Positions 1 through 8,320 of a stretch of 64,000 nucleotides of DNA are shown here, piece after piece. A program made the translations under genes and the position numbers. The stretch is taken from assembly GCA_964590195.1 (NCBI GenBank), contig CAZPWJ010000001.1, positions 1-64,000 on the forward strand, read 5' to 3'. Source of the DNA: GCA-2731375 sp964590195 (GTDB lineage Bacteria; Pseudomonadota; Alphaproteobacteria; GCA-2731375). Each line of letters starts with the position of its first letter. Position 1 is the first letter of the stretch. The notes beneath the pieces are model-generated. The model did no database searches and was not told the DNA's origin. It was given only the letters and a program-made list of their open reading frames with translations.

Positions 1-210
1 ATGGACAGATACTAGATGTAGCGGGTGTCTGCGTCAACCGGATAGGCACGCCTTAACGCAATGATCGCGAATCCAACCCACCAAATCAAGCATTTATTCT
101 TGCATCAATTTATCTTCGAGAAAGCTTGTCCTGAAACGATCCATTCAGACTGGTCCCGATGGCATATTGGCCCTATCCTGAGATCCGTGCCGCGTAAGGG
201 AGGAAAATAC
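1..210. other. Leader region without a convincing gene
   Basis: The first 210 bases carry no reading frame I would support. The frame of the following deacylase stays open back to base 61, but those 50 codons do not resemble the N-terminus of an M20 peptidase, and a strong ribosome-binding site sits just before base 211. The region probably holds the promoter of the deacylase-fhs pair, although I cannot pick convincing -35/-10 boxes. Confidence 0.4.
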
Positions 211-1494
211 ATGTTGGACAGCGCCATTGCCGGACGGATCAAGGATGCCGTTGACGCCGGCTTTGATGAACAGGTGGATTTTACCGCCGAGCTGGTGAAG
301 TTCCCCTCGCGCCGGGGCCGGGAGCATACGGCCCAGGATTTCATGGCAAAGGCCATGCGGGAACAGGGCCTGGGCGTTGACCGTTGGCAGATCGACGTTG
401 ATCAGATCAGCCATCTGCCGGGCTTTTCCCCGGTCTATGCCAGCTACGACAATGTCTTCAACGTGGTCGGCAGCCATCGCAGCGAAACCCCCAAGGGCAA
501 ATCGCTGATCCTGAACGGCCATATCGACGTCGTGCCCGAGGGCCCGCACGAGATGTGGACCTCCCCCCCGTACGAGCCGCGGATCGATGACGGATGGATG
601 TATGGCCGGGGCTCGGGCGACATGAAGGCCGGACTGGTCGGTGCGCTGTATGCGCTGAAGGCCCTGCGCGGCCAGGGCTGGCAGCCCGGCGCGGATGTCT
701 TTTTGCAGTCCGTGGTAGAAGAGGAATGCACCGGCAACGGCGCCCTGGCTTGTTTGGCGCGGGGCTATCGGGCCGAGGCCGCCCTGATACCGGAGCCCCT
801 TGGCGATTGTCTGATCCGGGCCCAACTTGGCGTCATGTGGCTGCAGATCAAGGTTCAGGGCATCCCGGCGCATGTGGCCTATGCGGGCACCGGCTCGAAC
901 GCCATCGATGCCGCGTTTACATTGATCCAGGGCCTGAAGCAGCTGGAAGTGAAATGGAACGAACAGCGCGTCGACCAGCCCCATTACGCCGATCATGATC
1001 ATCCCCTGAATTTCAACGTGGGCAAGATCGAAGGCGGCGACTGGGCCTCATCCGTGCCGTCGTGGTGCGTGTTCGATTTGCGCGTGGCGGTTTATCCAGG
1101 CGATGATCTGGCGGCGCGGCGGGCAGAGCTGGAGGATTGCATCCGCGATGCCGCCAGCCAGGATGCCTTTCTACGCAACGCACCGCCCCAGGTCACCTAT
1201 CATGGCCTGATGGCCGAGGGTTATACCCTGCAAGGCGCCGACGAGGCGGAGGAAACCCTGGGCCGGGCGCATCAGTCCGCCTATGGCGAACCGTTGCAGG
1301 TTGTCGCCACCACGGCGACCACGGATGCGCGCTTTTTCGGCCTGTATGCGGATATTCCGGGCCTGGTTTACGGACCTCTGTCGGACGCCATTCATGGCTT
1401 CGACGAGCGGGTCAATCTTGAATCCGTGCGCCAGAACACCCAGGCCATGGCATTGTTCATCGCCGAATGGTGCGGCCTGGAAGAAATCGATTAG
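211..1494 (+). CDS. M20 family ArgE/DapE-type deacylase
   Basis: A cytosolic dinuclear zinc amidohydrolase that removes an acyl group from an N-acylated amine or amino acid. Visible family residues are HxD (H104, D106) in NGHIDVVPEG, the bridging D137 in GSGDMKAG, the catalytic glutamate pair at about 171-172 in VVEEECTGN, and the distal H395 in DAIHGFDE. The 427-residue length is normal for the family. The frame is open upstream to base 61, but start 211 follows AGGGAGG at a good distance and fits the usual N-terminus. It is followed after 15 bases by formate-THF ligase, so the two are probably one transcript. That pairing hints that the released acyl group could be formyl. The B. subtilis M20 enzyme YlmB is a deformylase in thiamin-pyrimidine salvage. 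The substrate here remains inference. Confidence 0.85.
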   Translation: MLDSAIAGRIKDAVDAGFDEQVDFTAELVKFPSRRGREHTAQDFMAKAMREQGLGVDRWQIDVDQISHLPGFSPVYASYDNVFNVVGSHRSETPKGKSLILNGHIDVVPEGPHEMWTSPPYEPRIDDGWMYGRGSGDMKAGLVGALYALKALRGQGWQPGADVFLQSVVEEECTGNGALACLARGYRAEAALIPEPLGDCLIRAQLGVMWLQIKVQGIPAHVAYAGTGSNAIDAAFTLIQGLKQLEVKWNEQRVDQPHYADHDHPLNFNVGKIEGGDWASSVPSWCVFDLRVAVYPGDDLAARRAELEDCIRDAASQDAFLRNAPPQVTYHGLMAEGYTLQGADEAEETLGRAHQSAYGEPLQVVATTATTDARFFGLYADIPGLVYGPLSDAIHGFDERVNLESVRQNTQAMALFIAEWCGLEEID

Positions 1495-1509
1495 GGGACA
1501 GACAAGAAA

Positions 1510-3180
1510 ATGCAGCCAGATATCGAAATCGCCCGGCAAGCGGCGACCCAGCCCATCGAGCAAATCGCCGAGAAACTGAAAATTCCTAGCCAGCACCTCT
1601 ACCGCTATGGCGCCGATAAGGCGAAGGTGGCATCGGAATATATCGCCTCGTTGGGCGACCGGCCCGACGGCAAGCTGATCCTGGTTACCGCCATCACGCC
1701 GACGCCGGCGGGTGAGGGCAAGACCACGACCTCCGTCGGCCTGGGCGATGCCATGAACCGGATCGGCAAGCAGACCGCGATCTGCCTGCGGGAACCCAGC
1801 CTGGGGCCGTGTTTCGGCATGAAGGGGGGTGCCGCGGGCGGCGGCTTTGCCCAGGTCGTGCCCATGGAGGATATCAACCTGCATTTCACCGGCGATTTCC
1901 ACGCCATGGGGGCGGCCAACAATCTTCTCGCCGCCATGCTGGACAATCACATCTATTGGGGCAACAAGCTGGACGTGGACGCGCGGCGGATCTCGTGGCG
2001 GCGGGTGGTCGATATGAACGACCGGGCCCTGCGCTCCATCGTCGCCAACCTGGGCGGCGTGGCCAATGGTTTCCCGCGCGAGGACGGCTTTGACATCACC
2101 GTCGCCTCGGAAGTCATGGCGGTGTTCTGCCTGGCCACCGACAGCGACGATCTGCGCCGCCGCCTGGGCAACATCGTTGTGGCCCAGAACAGCAAACGCG
2201 AAGTTGTCACGGCACGGGAGCTGGAGGCCGACGGCGCCATGGCCGCGTTGTTGAAGGACGCCATACAGCCCAATCTGGCGCAAACCCTGGAAAACAATCC
2301 GGCCTTCATCCATGGCGGCCCGTTCGCCAATATCGCCCATGGCTGCAATTCCGTGATCGCCACCAGGGCGGCCCTGAAAATGGCCGATTTCGTCGTTACG
2401 GAAGCCGGCTTTGGCGCCGATCTGGGGGCCGAAAAGTTCCTCAACATCAAATGCCGCAAGGCCGGCCTACGCCCGGACGCGGTAGTCCTGGTGGCCACGG
2501 TGCGGGCCCTGAAGATGCATGGCGGCGTGGCCAAGGCCGACTTGGCCAAGGAAGACGTTTCGGCTGTGCAACAAGGTCTGGAAAACCTGGGCAAACATTT
2601 GGATAATCTGGCGCAGTTCGGCGTCGAAGCAGTGGTCGCCATCAACCAGTTCACCGCCGATACCGAGGCCGAGATGGCCGCCATCAGCGCCTATTGCGCG
2701 GATCGTGGCGTCGAGGCGCATGTTTGCAGCCATTGGGCGGACGGCGGTGCCGGTGCCGAAAGCCTGGCCCATAAAGTCGCCGAGTTGGCGCAATCGGGCA
2801 AATCCGATTTCAGAACCCTGTACGAAGACGCCATGCCGTTGTGGGAGAAAATGCAGACCGTGGCCCGGCGCATTTACGGCGCCGATGATATCAGCGCCAA
2901 CCGCACGGTGCGGGCGCGCTTTCAACAGCTGGAAGATCAGGGCTATGGCCATTTGCCGATCTGCGTGGCCAAGACGCAATACAGCTTTTCCACCGATCCC
3001 ACGCGCAAGGGCGCACCAACGGGGCACGAGGTCTCGATCCGCGAGGTCCGTTTGGCGGCGGGGGCGGAATTCCTCGTCGTGGTCTGCGGCGACATCATGA
3101 CCATGCCCGGCCTGCCCCGCCGCCCGGCGGCGGAAGCCATCGGCCTGGACGCGGACGGCCAGATTACCGGGCTATTTTAG
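1510..3180 (+). CDS. fhs: Formate--tetrahydrofolate ligase
   Basis: Catalyses ATP-dependent ligation of formate to tetrahydrofolate, giving 10-formyl-THF in the cytosol. The 556 residues match the usual family length. The nucleotide-binding loop TPAGEGKTT lies at residues 65-73. It is followed by the highly conserved REPSLGPCFGMKGGAAGGG stretch, the NNLLAAMLDNH segment, and the C-terminal GDIMTMPGLPRRPAA block. It lies 15 bases after the M20 deacylase on the same strand, so one-carbon capture of formate released by that enzyme is plausible. FolD, which takes the product on to methylene-THF, is encoded at 59.7 kb in this window. Confidence 0.97.
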   Translation: MQPDIEIARQAATQPIEQIAEKLKIPSQHLYRYGADKAKVASEYIASLGDRPDGKLILVTAITPTPAGEGKTTTSVGLGDAMNRIGKQTAICLREPSLGPCFGMKGGAAGGGFAQVVPMEDINLHFTGDFHAMGAANNLLAAMLDNHIYWGNKLDVDARRISWRRVVDMNDRALRSIVANLGGVANGFPREDGFDITVASEVMAVFCLATDSDDLRRRLGNIVVAQNSKREVVTARELEADGAMAALLKDAIQPNLAQTLENNPAFIHGGPFANIAHGCNSVIATRAALKMADFVVTEAGFGADLGAEKFLNIKCRKAGLRPDAVVLVATVRALKMHGGVAKADLAKEDVSAVQQGLENLGKHLDNLAQFGVEAVVAINQFTADTEAEMAAISAYCADRGVEAHVCSHWADGGAGAESLAHKVAELAQSGKSDFRTLYEDAMPLWEKMQTVARRIYGADDISANRTVRARFQQLEDQGYGHLPICVAKTQYSFSTDPTRKGAPTGHEVSIREVRLAAGAEFLVVVCGDIMTMPGLPRRPAAEAIGLDADGQITGLF

Positions 3181-3186
3181 GATTGC

Positions 3187-3510
3187 TTAAGCTTCGGTCG
3201 CAAAACCGGCTTCCTTCCAGGCGAACAGGCCGCCATCAAGCTGAAAGGCCTGGGCGTGCCCGGCGGCGATCAACTGCTCCGCCGCTTCCGACGAACGGCC
3301 GCCGATAAAGCAGGTCAACACGGTTTTCTTGCCCGGTTCCCCCGGCAGGTTATCGGGATCAAAGCGCGACAATGGAAACGGCAAGGTGCCGGGGATGCGT
3401 TCCTCGGCATATTCATCCGCCTCCCGCACATCCACCAAAACAGCCTCTCCCCGGCGCAGCCAGTCGCGCACGGTGTGGGCATCGATATCGATCAGTTGTC
3501 CATCGCTCAT
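3187..3510 (-). CDS. Single-domain rhodanese-like sulfurtransferase
   Basis: A 107-residue cytosolic single rhodanese domain. The active-site loop is CFIGGRSS, with a catalytic cysteine in the CxxGxRS form typical of GlpE/PspE-like proteins. Other family marks are VLVDVREADEYAEERIPG in the N-terminal half and LDGGLFAWKEAG near the end. The start at 3510 gives the natural MSDGQLIDID N-terminus. The frame is open to 3555, but that extension runs into an AT-rich intergenic stretch. It converges on fhs with a 6-base gap. The likely role is sulfane-sulfur transfer; the acceptor is unknown. Confidence 0.85.
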   Translation of the reverse strand: MSDGQLIDIDAHTVRDWLRRGEAVLVDVREADEYAEERIPGTLPFPLSRFDPDNLPGEPGKKTVLTCFIGGRSSEAAEQLIAAGHAQAFQLDGGLFAWKEAGFATEA

Positions 3511-3664
3511 GGCCGTTATATACAGTCGAGAAGGCGTGCTTTCAATATTAAACATGATAAAATGATATAAATTTTTATTTCACAATTATTTTTGTATTTT
3601 AAATTTTCCGCCATGCTCTTACCGTTGAGCAACCATCGCCAATCTGTTCAGGAGACCACCCACC
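3511..3664. promoter_or_regulatory. AT-rich divergent promoter region
   Basis: The gap between the divergent rhodanese and luciferase-like genes is strikingly AT-rich at about 3538-3612, in contrast to the GC-rich surroundings. It must contain the start signals of both genes. No consensus boxes are clear enough to name. The plus-strand gene has an AGGAG ribosome-binding site just before 3665. Confidence 0.4.
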
Positions 3665-4498
3665 ATGCGCATCGGCGTTTCACTGCCCGTCCGGGAACTG
3701 CAAAACGATATCGGCGCCCTCAAGGACTTTGCCCAGGCGGCCGAAGAGCTTGGCCTGAGCCATCTGCGGGTGCCCGATCAGGTGATCCGCCCCGGTGAAG
3801 GCGAACTGCACGAACCCCTGACCATGCTGGCCCTGATCGCCGGCGTTACGGACAGGATCGAGCTGGTCCCCTCCTGCATCATGCTGCCCCAGCGGCAGAC
3901 GGTGCTGGTGGCGAAACAGGTGGCGACCCTGGACGTGCTATCGGGGGGCCGGGTGCGTTTCGGCATCGGCATTGGCAAAAACGAGGTGGAATACGCCGCC
4001 CTGGGCGAAGATTTCCACACCCGAGGCGCGCGGTGTGAGGAACAGATGGAACTGCTGCGTCAGCTCTGGACTCAGGAGAGCGTGGATTTCGACGGCAAAT
4101 GGGACAAGGTTTCGGGCGCCGGCATCGCCCCACTGCCGGTCCAGCGCCCGATCCCGATGTGGATCGGCGCCGCCGCCAACATGATACCCAGAATTCGCCG
4201 GCGCATCGGGCGGCAGGCGGACGGCTGGTTCGTCCTGGCCTCTCCGCAGGAATTCCCCGCCATCCGCGACGACATCTATCGTGAAGCAGAGGCAGCGGGC
4301 CGCGACCCCGCCGCCCTGGGCATGGAAGCCGGCGTCGCCGTGGTCGGCCCCCGGGAGCACGAATGGAAGTCCCGCGTCGCCGGCTGGCGCGACATGGGCC
4401 TGACCCATCTATGTCTGCGCACCTTGCAAGGCGGCCTGGAACCCCACGAACATATCCCCCGCCTGCGGCAAGCGGTGGCGGAATTGCCGGGGGTTTAG
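3665..4498 (+). CDS. Luciferase-like (LLM class) flavin-dependent oxidoreductase
   Basis: A 277-residue TIM-barrel oxidoreductase of the bacterial luciferase superfamily, using F420 or FMN. The family marks are MRIGVSLPVRE at the N-terminus, the HEPLTMLALIAGVTDRIELV segment, and KQVATLDVLSGGRVRFGIG, which is the most conserved signature. RPIPMWIGAAAN follows in the second half. An AGGAG motif lies upstream of the ATG. The gene is transcribed alone, with neighbours on both sides pointing the other way. The substrate cannot be predicted, and which cofactor is used cannot be settled from the sequence. Confidence 0.85.
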   Translation: MRIGVSLPVRELQNDIGALKDFAQAAEELGLSHLRVPDQVIRPGEGELHEPLTMLALIAGVTDRIELVPSCIMLPQRQTVLVAKQVATLDVLSGGRVRFGIGIGKNEVEYAALGEDFHTRGARCEEQMELLRQLWTQESVDFDGKWDKVSGAGIAPLPVQRPIPMWIGAAANMIPRIRRRIGRQADGWFVLASPQEFPAIRDDIYREAEAAGRDPAALGMEAGVAVVGPREHEWKSRVAGWRDMGLTHLCLRTLQGGLEPHEHIPRLRQAVAELPGV

Positions 4499-4517
4499 CC
4501 GCCGGCTGCTATTTTCA

Positions 4518-5330
4518 CTAACTCCCCGTCCTGATCGCCTTCCAATATTTCGAGTTCAGGCCTTTCATGAGGCGGTCGTGCTGGCCTTGCAGGCAGCGGC
4601 GCATGTCGCCTTGCACCACCCGGTCGGCGTAATAGCGGCACAGATCATAGGCGTTCTGGGCATAACGCACCGCCATGGAGCGCAGGCCATCCCGGCGGGC
4701 GCCCGCCATCAGGCCGCGCCAGTGTTTTGCCGTGGACGCCACATCGTTTTCATAGCCGGGCAACAGGTTGATCAACCTATTCGCAAGGCGCGCCGCCGCC
4801 ATGCCTTCCTGGTTCTCGTCCACCACCATTGTGCCCAGGGGGCGCAGGGAATCCTCGACCAGGGCCAGATCCTCGGCGCTGATGGGATTTTCATCACCGG
4901 CCACCGCCTGGGGTGCGAGTACCACATGGGCCGCCAGGGTCAGCGAGACCGATTGAATATCCAGCCGCCCCATGGCTTCGGGCGTCAGGCTGATCCGTAT
5001 CGCGGTGTGCCCCCGCATGGCCTGGAAACGCAGATCCGTGCGCGGTGCCAGTGCCAGTTTTCGCCCATCGCGGGCGATAGCACTGGCGGTAATGCGGCTT
5101 TTCCTGCTCAGCCGGTAATCGGTGCCGGGCGTGGGCGAGGTCCGCTCGGGCTGCAGGCAAAAGGCGGTGAACTCGGCGGCGCAGCCATCGCCGCCGCAGG
5201 CCAGTTGCACCGGCTTGCCCGTCGCCACCAGGGCCAGGGCTTGCGGCGCGCCCACAGCGGGGGCCGGTGCCGCCATGGCCAATCCAGCCATGCCCGCGCA
5301 GACAAAACCAATAAACCTTGCCCCTACCAT
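4518..5330 (-). CDS. Unknown exported protein with a signal peptide
   Basis: A 270-residue protein I do not recognise. It begins with a clear Sec signal peptide: a basic start, a hydrophobic stretch FIGFVCAGMAGLAMAA, then alanine-rich cleavage candidates near residues 20-28. The mature part has two cysteines close together (CGGDGC) early on, and a later cysteine-containing helix-like region around YDLCRYYADRVVQGDMRRCLQG. This suggests an oxidised periplasmic fold. The start at 5330 is preceded by GGAGGTGATC, an almost complete anti-Shine-Dalgarno match, so translation is probably efficient. A GTG two codons upstream lies inside that motif and is rejected. The gene is monocistronic. Confidence 0.7.
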   Translation of the reverse strand: MVGARFIGFVCAGMAGLAMAAPAPAVGAPQALALVATGKPVQLACGGDGCAAEFTAFCLQPERTSPTPGTDYRLSRKSRITASAIARDGRKLALAPRTDLRFQAMRGHTAIRISLTPEAMGRLDIQSVSLTLAAHVVLAPQAVAGDENPISAEDLALVEDSLRPLGTMVVDENQEGMAAARLANRLINLLPGYENDVASTAKHWRGLMAGARRDGLRSMAVRYAQNAYDLCRYYADRVVQGDMRRCLQGQHDRLMKGLNSKYWKAIRTGS

Positions 5331-5446
5331 GATCACCTCCCTCGCCTGTGTTCGGGTTCATCAGAATGTGATTATGGTAAATCGAAAAATTGTCCGATGG
5401 CGGTAACGTATGCGTGATCGATTGGCCGCGCCGTCTTGGGGCGCCG

Positions 5447-6268
5447 TCAGAAGGGATTACCGACGATGCCGCCATCGACACGCAGGGCGGCGCCGTTGGT
5501 GGCGGAGGAGGCCCTGGAGCAGAGATAGCAGATCAGATTGGCGACTTCCTCGGCGGTGGCGTAGCGCTGGATCAGCGAGGTCGGGCGCCGTTGGGTGAAG
5601 GCGCGTTCCATGACATCCTCGACCGTGGTGTTTTGCAGTTCCGCCCGTTTCGCCAGGTTGGCCGGCGTGGCCTCGACCCAGGTCGGGCCGGGCAGGACCG
5701 AATTGACCGTAATATTGGTGCCCTTGGTCTCCTCCGCCGCGCCGCGCGCGATCACCAGTTGGGCCCCCTTGGAGAAGCCATAGTGGACCATTTCCACCGG
5801 CACCACGGTGGCAGCCTCGGACGAAACGAAGATCACCCGGCCCCAATCCTCCCCTCCATCATCATTGGCGCCATTGCCCGCCAGCATGCCTTTCAGATAA
5901 TGCCGGGTCAGGCGCACGCCGCTCATGACGTTGATGTCGAAGATTTCCTGCCAGTCCTCGTCGGCGATCTCGAAAAACGGTTTCGGCCCGTAGACGCCGG
6001 TGTTGTTGACCAGGATATCGACGCTAGGAAAAGCGTCGATGAGTTGATCGCAGCCCGGCGCATCGGAAACATCCGCCGCCGCGCCATGCAGAACCGCGCC
6101 CGGGACCGCCGCGCCAATATCGGCCACCGCTTTATCCACCGCCGCCTGTGTGCGGCCGTTTATGATCACCTCGGCCCCCATGCCGGCCAGGCCCTTGGCC
6201 GCCGCCAGGCCAATGCCCCGGGTCGAGCCGGTCACCAGGGCCAGTTTTCCCGATAAATCCAAATCCAT
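5447..6268 (-). CDS. SDR family NAD(P)-dependent oxidoreductase
   Basis: A classical short-chain dehydrogenase of 273 residues. The nucleotide-binding TGSTRGIG lies at residues 13-20 and the NNTG structural motif at 88-91. The catalytic triad is S150 (from VSSEAA), Y163 and K167 in YGFSK. The C-terminus ends in the typical LRVDGG block. The ATG at 6268 has AAGGAG at a good distance. It is divergent from the hydrolase at 6347, and the 78-base gap must hold both promoters. The N-terminal Rossmann sequence does not separate NAD from NADP, and the substrate is unknown. Confidence 0.9.
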   Translation of the reverse strand: MDLDLSGKLALVTGSTRGIGLAAAKGLAGMGAEVIINGRTQAAVDKAVADIGAAVPGAVLHGAAADVSDAPGCDQLIDAFPSVDILVNNTGVYGPKPFFEIADEDWQEIFDINVMSGVRLTRHYLKGMLAGNGANDDGGEDWGRVIFVSSEAATVVPVEMVHYGFSKGAQLVIARGAAEETKGTNITVNSVLPGPTWVEATPANLAKRAELQNTTVEDVMERAFTQRRPTSLIQRYATAEEVANLICYLCSRASSATNGAALRVDGGIVGNPF

Positions 6269-6346
6269 GATGGCGTCTCCTTTTTATGATACTTATGCTG
6301 ATAATAGCGATTTGGTGCGGCGTAGCTAATTTAACAGGTGGTGAGT

Positions 6347-7243
6347 ATGGCGAAGGCACAGGTAAACGGTATCGAGATCGAATACGAAATTTGGGGCGAG
6401 GAAAATGCCCGGCCATTGTTGCTGGTCGGCGGCCTGGGCGTGCAATTGACCAGATGGTCCAAGCCGCTTTGTGATGCTTTGATCGCGCGCGGCTTCAAGG
6501 TTGTCGTCTATGACAACCGCGACGTGGGCCTATCCACCAAGCATGACGATTGGGGCCCGGCGGATACCAAGGCCGCCTTTGCCCAGGCCCGCGCCAAGGA
6601 AAAAGTCTCGGCGCCTTATAACCTGGAAGATATGGCCGCCGATGCCGCCGGCCTGCTGGACGCCCTGGGCATCGAGGCGGCGCATGTCATCGGCAGCTCC
6701 AACGGCGGCGCCATTGCGCAGATCCTGGCGATCGCTTCGCCCGAAAAGGTCGCGACGTTGACCTGCGTCATGGCCACCTCGGGCCGGCGCGGTCTGCAGC
6801 GGCCCGAGGGCGCCGCCGCCGAATGGCTGACCCGTCCGCGCAACCCCTCCGGCACCCGCGAGGGCGCCATGGATGAGGCGGTGGAAACAGCCCGGATCAA
6901 CGGCAGCCCCGGATTCCCCCGCAACGAAGCCGCCCTGCGCCAGGAGGCCGGGGAGCAGTACGACCGTTGTTTCTATCCCGATGGCAATGGCCGGCATCTG
7001 TTGGCCTCGATCGCGTCGGGCGACAGCCGGGTGGCGCGCTTGTCGGAAATCACCGCGCCGACCCTGGTCATTCATGGCCGCGACGACCCGCTTATTCCCC
7101 TGCCCGGCGGCGAGGACATCAAGAACTCCATCCCCGGCGCCGAGCTATTGGTGATCGACGGCATGGGCCATGACTTCCCCGAACCGGCGGTCCCCGAGAT
7201 CGCCGACGCCATCGAACGGAATGCCAATAAGGGCCCGGTCTAG
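6347..7243 (+). CDS. Alpha/beta hydrolase
   Basis: A 298-residue alpha/beta-hydrolase-fold enzyme. The nucleophile elbow is GSSNGG, the acid is in HGRDDPLIP, and the base is the histidine of GMGHDFPE. An oxyanion region LLVGGLG lies near the N-terminus. The frame opens with GTG codons at 6338 and 6341, but these overlap the AGGTGG ribosome-binding site, so ATG 6347 is the better start. The fold has broad specificity (esterase, lactonase or C-C hydrolase), so the substrate is open. A degenerate tandem repeat begins at its stop codon. Confidence 0.85.
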   Translation: MAKAQVNGIEIEYEIWGEENARPLLLVGGLGVQLTRWSKPLCDALIARGFKVVVYDNRDVGLSTKHDDWGPADTKAAFAQARAKEKVSAPYNLEDMAADAAGLLDALGIEAAHVIGSSNGGAIAQILAIASPEKVATLTCVMATSGRRGLQRPEGAAAEWLTRPRNPSGTREGAMDEAVETARINGSPGFPRNEAALRQEAGEQYDRCFYPDGNGRHLLASIASGDSRVARLSEITAPTLVIHGRDDPLIPLPGGEDIKNSIPGAELLVIDGMGHDFPEPAVPEIADAIERNANKGPV

Positions 7244-7273
7244 AGGTCCGGTCTAGAAGCCTAGTCTAACGTT
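7235..7273. repeat. Degenerate 13-base tandem repeat at convergent gene ends
   Basis: Three adjacent 13-base units start with CCGGTCTAGAGGT at 7235, CCGGTCTAGAAGC at 7248 and the more diverged CTAGTCTAACGTT at 7261. The first unit contains the stop codon of the upstream hydrolase. The last unit reaches the stop codon of the minus-strand quinone oxidoreductase. It looks like local tandem duplication in an intergenic spacer. Confidence 0.6.
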
Positions 7274-8294
7274 ACGGAGCGGCGCGGTCGGCCGCGCCGA
7301 TTTCGATCACCGCCTTGCCAAGAACCCGCCGGTTCAGCAGGTCGTTCATGGCGGGGAGGAATTGTTCCAGGCCCTGGTACAGGCTGGTGGCGGGGTGCAA
7401 CTTGCCGGCCTCGTACAAGGCCCGCAGAGCGTCATGGATTTCGAAGATCCTGCGGCTGTAGACGTCCCGGTTGCCGCCGGGGCTCCAGCCCAGATATGTG
7501 CCGATGTTAAGGCCGATCAGCGAGGCGTTCTTGACCATGAAAATATTGCTGGGCAGCTCCGGAATATCGCCGCTGGTATAGCCGATGGTCAGCAGACGGC
7601 CCTCGATCGCCAAACAGCGTAACGAGCGCCGGGCCACATCGCCGCCCACGGAATCGAAGATCAGATCGGCGCCCCGCCCGTCCGTCAACGCCTTCACCGC
7701 CGGCGCGAAGTCATCTTCCGTATAATTGATTACATGATCGGCGCCATGGGCCTTGGCAAAGGCCAGGCGTTCCGGGCTGCCCGCCGTGGCGATCACCGTG
7801 GCGCCCAGGGCCTTGGCGATCTGCACCGCGGCCAGGCCGATGGCGCCTGCGGCGCTGTGCACCAGGACGGTCTCTCCCGCTGCCAAACCGCCCTTCCAGA
7901 CCAGGCCGGCATAACTGGTGGCATAGCTGTTGACCACCATGGCGCCTTGGGCGAAGGGCATTTCATCGGGCATTTTGTGGGTGCACAGCTGATGCGCCAG
8001 GCAATAACCCGCATGGCCGCCCCAATCGACGCTGGCCATCACCCGGTCGCCCACCGCCACCCGGTCGACGCCGGGGCCGACCGCATGCACGATACCGGCA
8101 ACCTCGGTTCCCGGCGTATACGGCAGGGGCAACTGGCGCTGATACCGGCCCTCGATATACAGGCTGGCGGAAAAACTTAGGCCAGCGGCATGGGTTTCGA
8201 TGCACAGCCAATCTTCCTTGACCTGTGGCAACGGAACCTGCTCCACCACCAGATTGTCGATACTGCCCAATTCCCGGTACAGAACCGCGCGCAT
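7272..8294 (-). CDS. Zinc-free MDR (quinone oxidoreductase-like) NADPH reductase
   Basis: A 340-residue medium-chain reductase of the quinone oxidoreductase/zeta-crystallin type. The N-terminal GroES-like domain lacks the zinc ligands of alcohol dehydrogenases. The PYTPGTEVAGIVHAVG segment and the NADPH-binding HSAAGAIGLAAVQIAK region are characteristic. The frame is open upstream to 8534, overlapping the previous gene. The ATG at 8294 is preceded by GGAGGAGACGAC and gives the standard MRAVLYREL start. It is 26 bases downstream of the alpha/beta hydrolase on the same strand, so the two are likely co-transcribed. Confidence 0.88.
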   Translation of the reverse strand: MRAVLYRELGSIDNLVVEQVPLPQVKEDWLCIETHAAGLSFSASLYIEGRYQRQLPLPYTPGTEVAGIVHAVGPGVDRVAVGDRVMASVDWGGHAGYCLAHQLCTHKMPDEMPFAQGAMVVNSYATSYAGLVWKGGLAAGETVLVHSAAGAIGLAAVQIAKALGATVIATAGSPERLAFAKAHGADHVINYTEDDFAPAVKALTDGRGADLIFDSVGGDVARRSLRCLAIEGRLLTIGYTSGDIPELPSNIFMVKNASLIGLNIGTYLGWSPGGNRDVYSRRIFEIHDALRALYEAGKLHPATSLYQGLEQFLPAMNDLLNRRVLGKAVIEIGAADRAAP

Positions 8295-8320
8295 GTCGTC
8301 TCCTCCGCTCTCCCCGAAAA

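Noticed and set aside
1171..2340. 389-codon minus-strand frame over deacylase and fhs
   Set aside because: It spans two real genes in antisense and contains no family motif.
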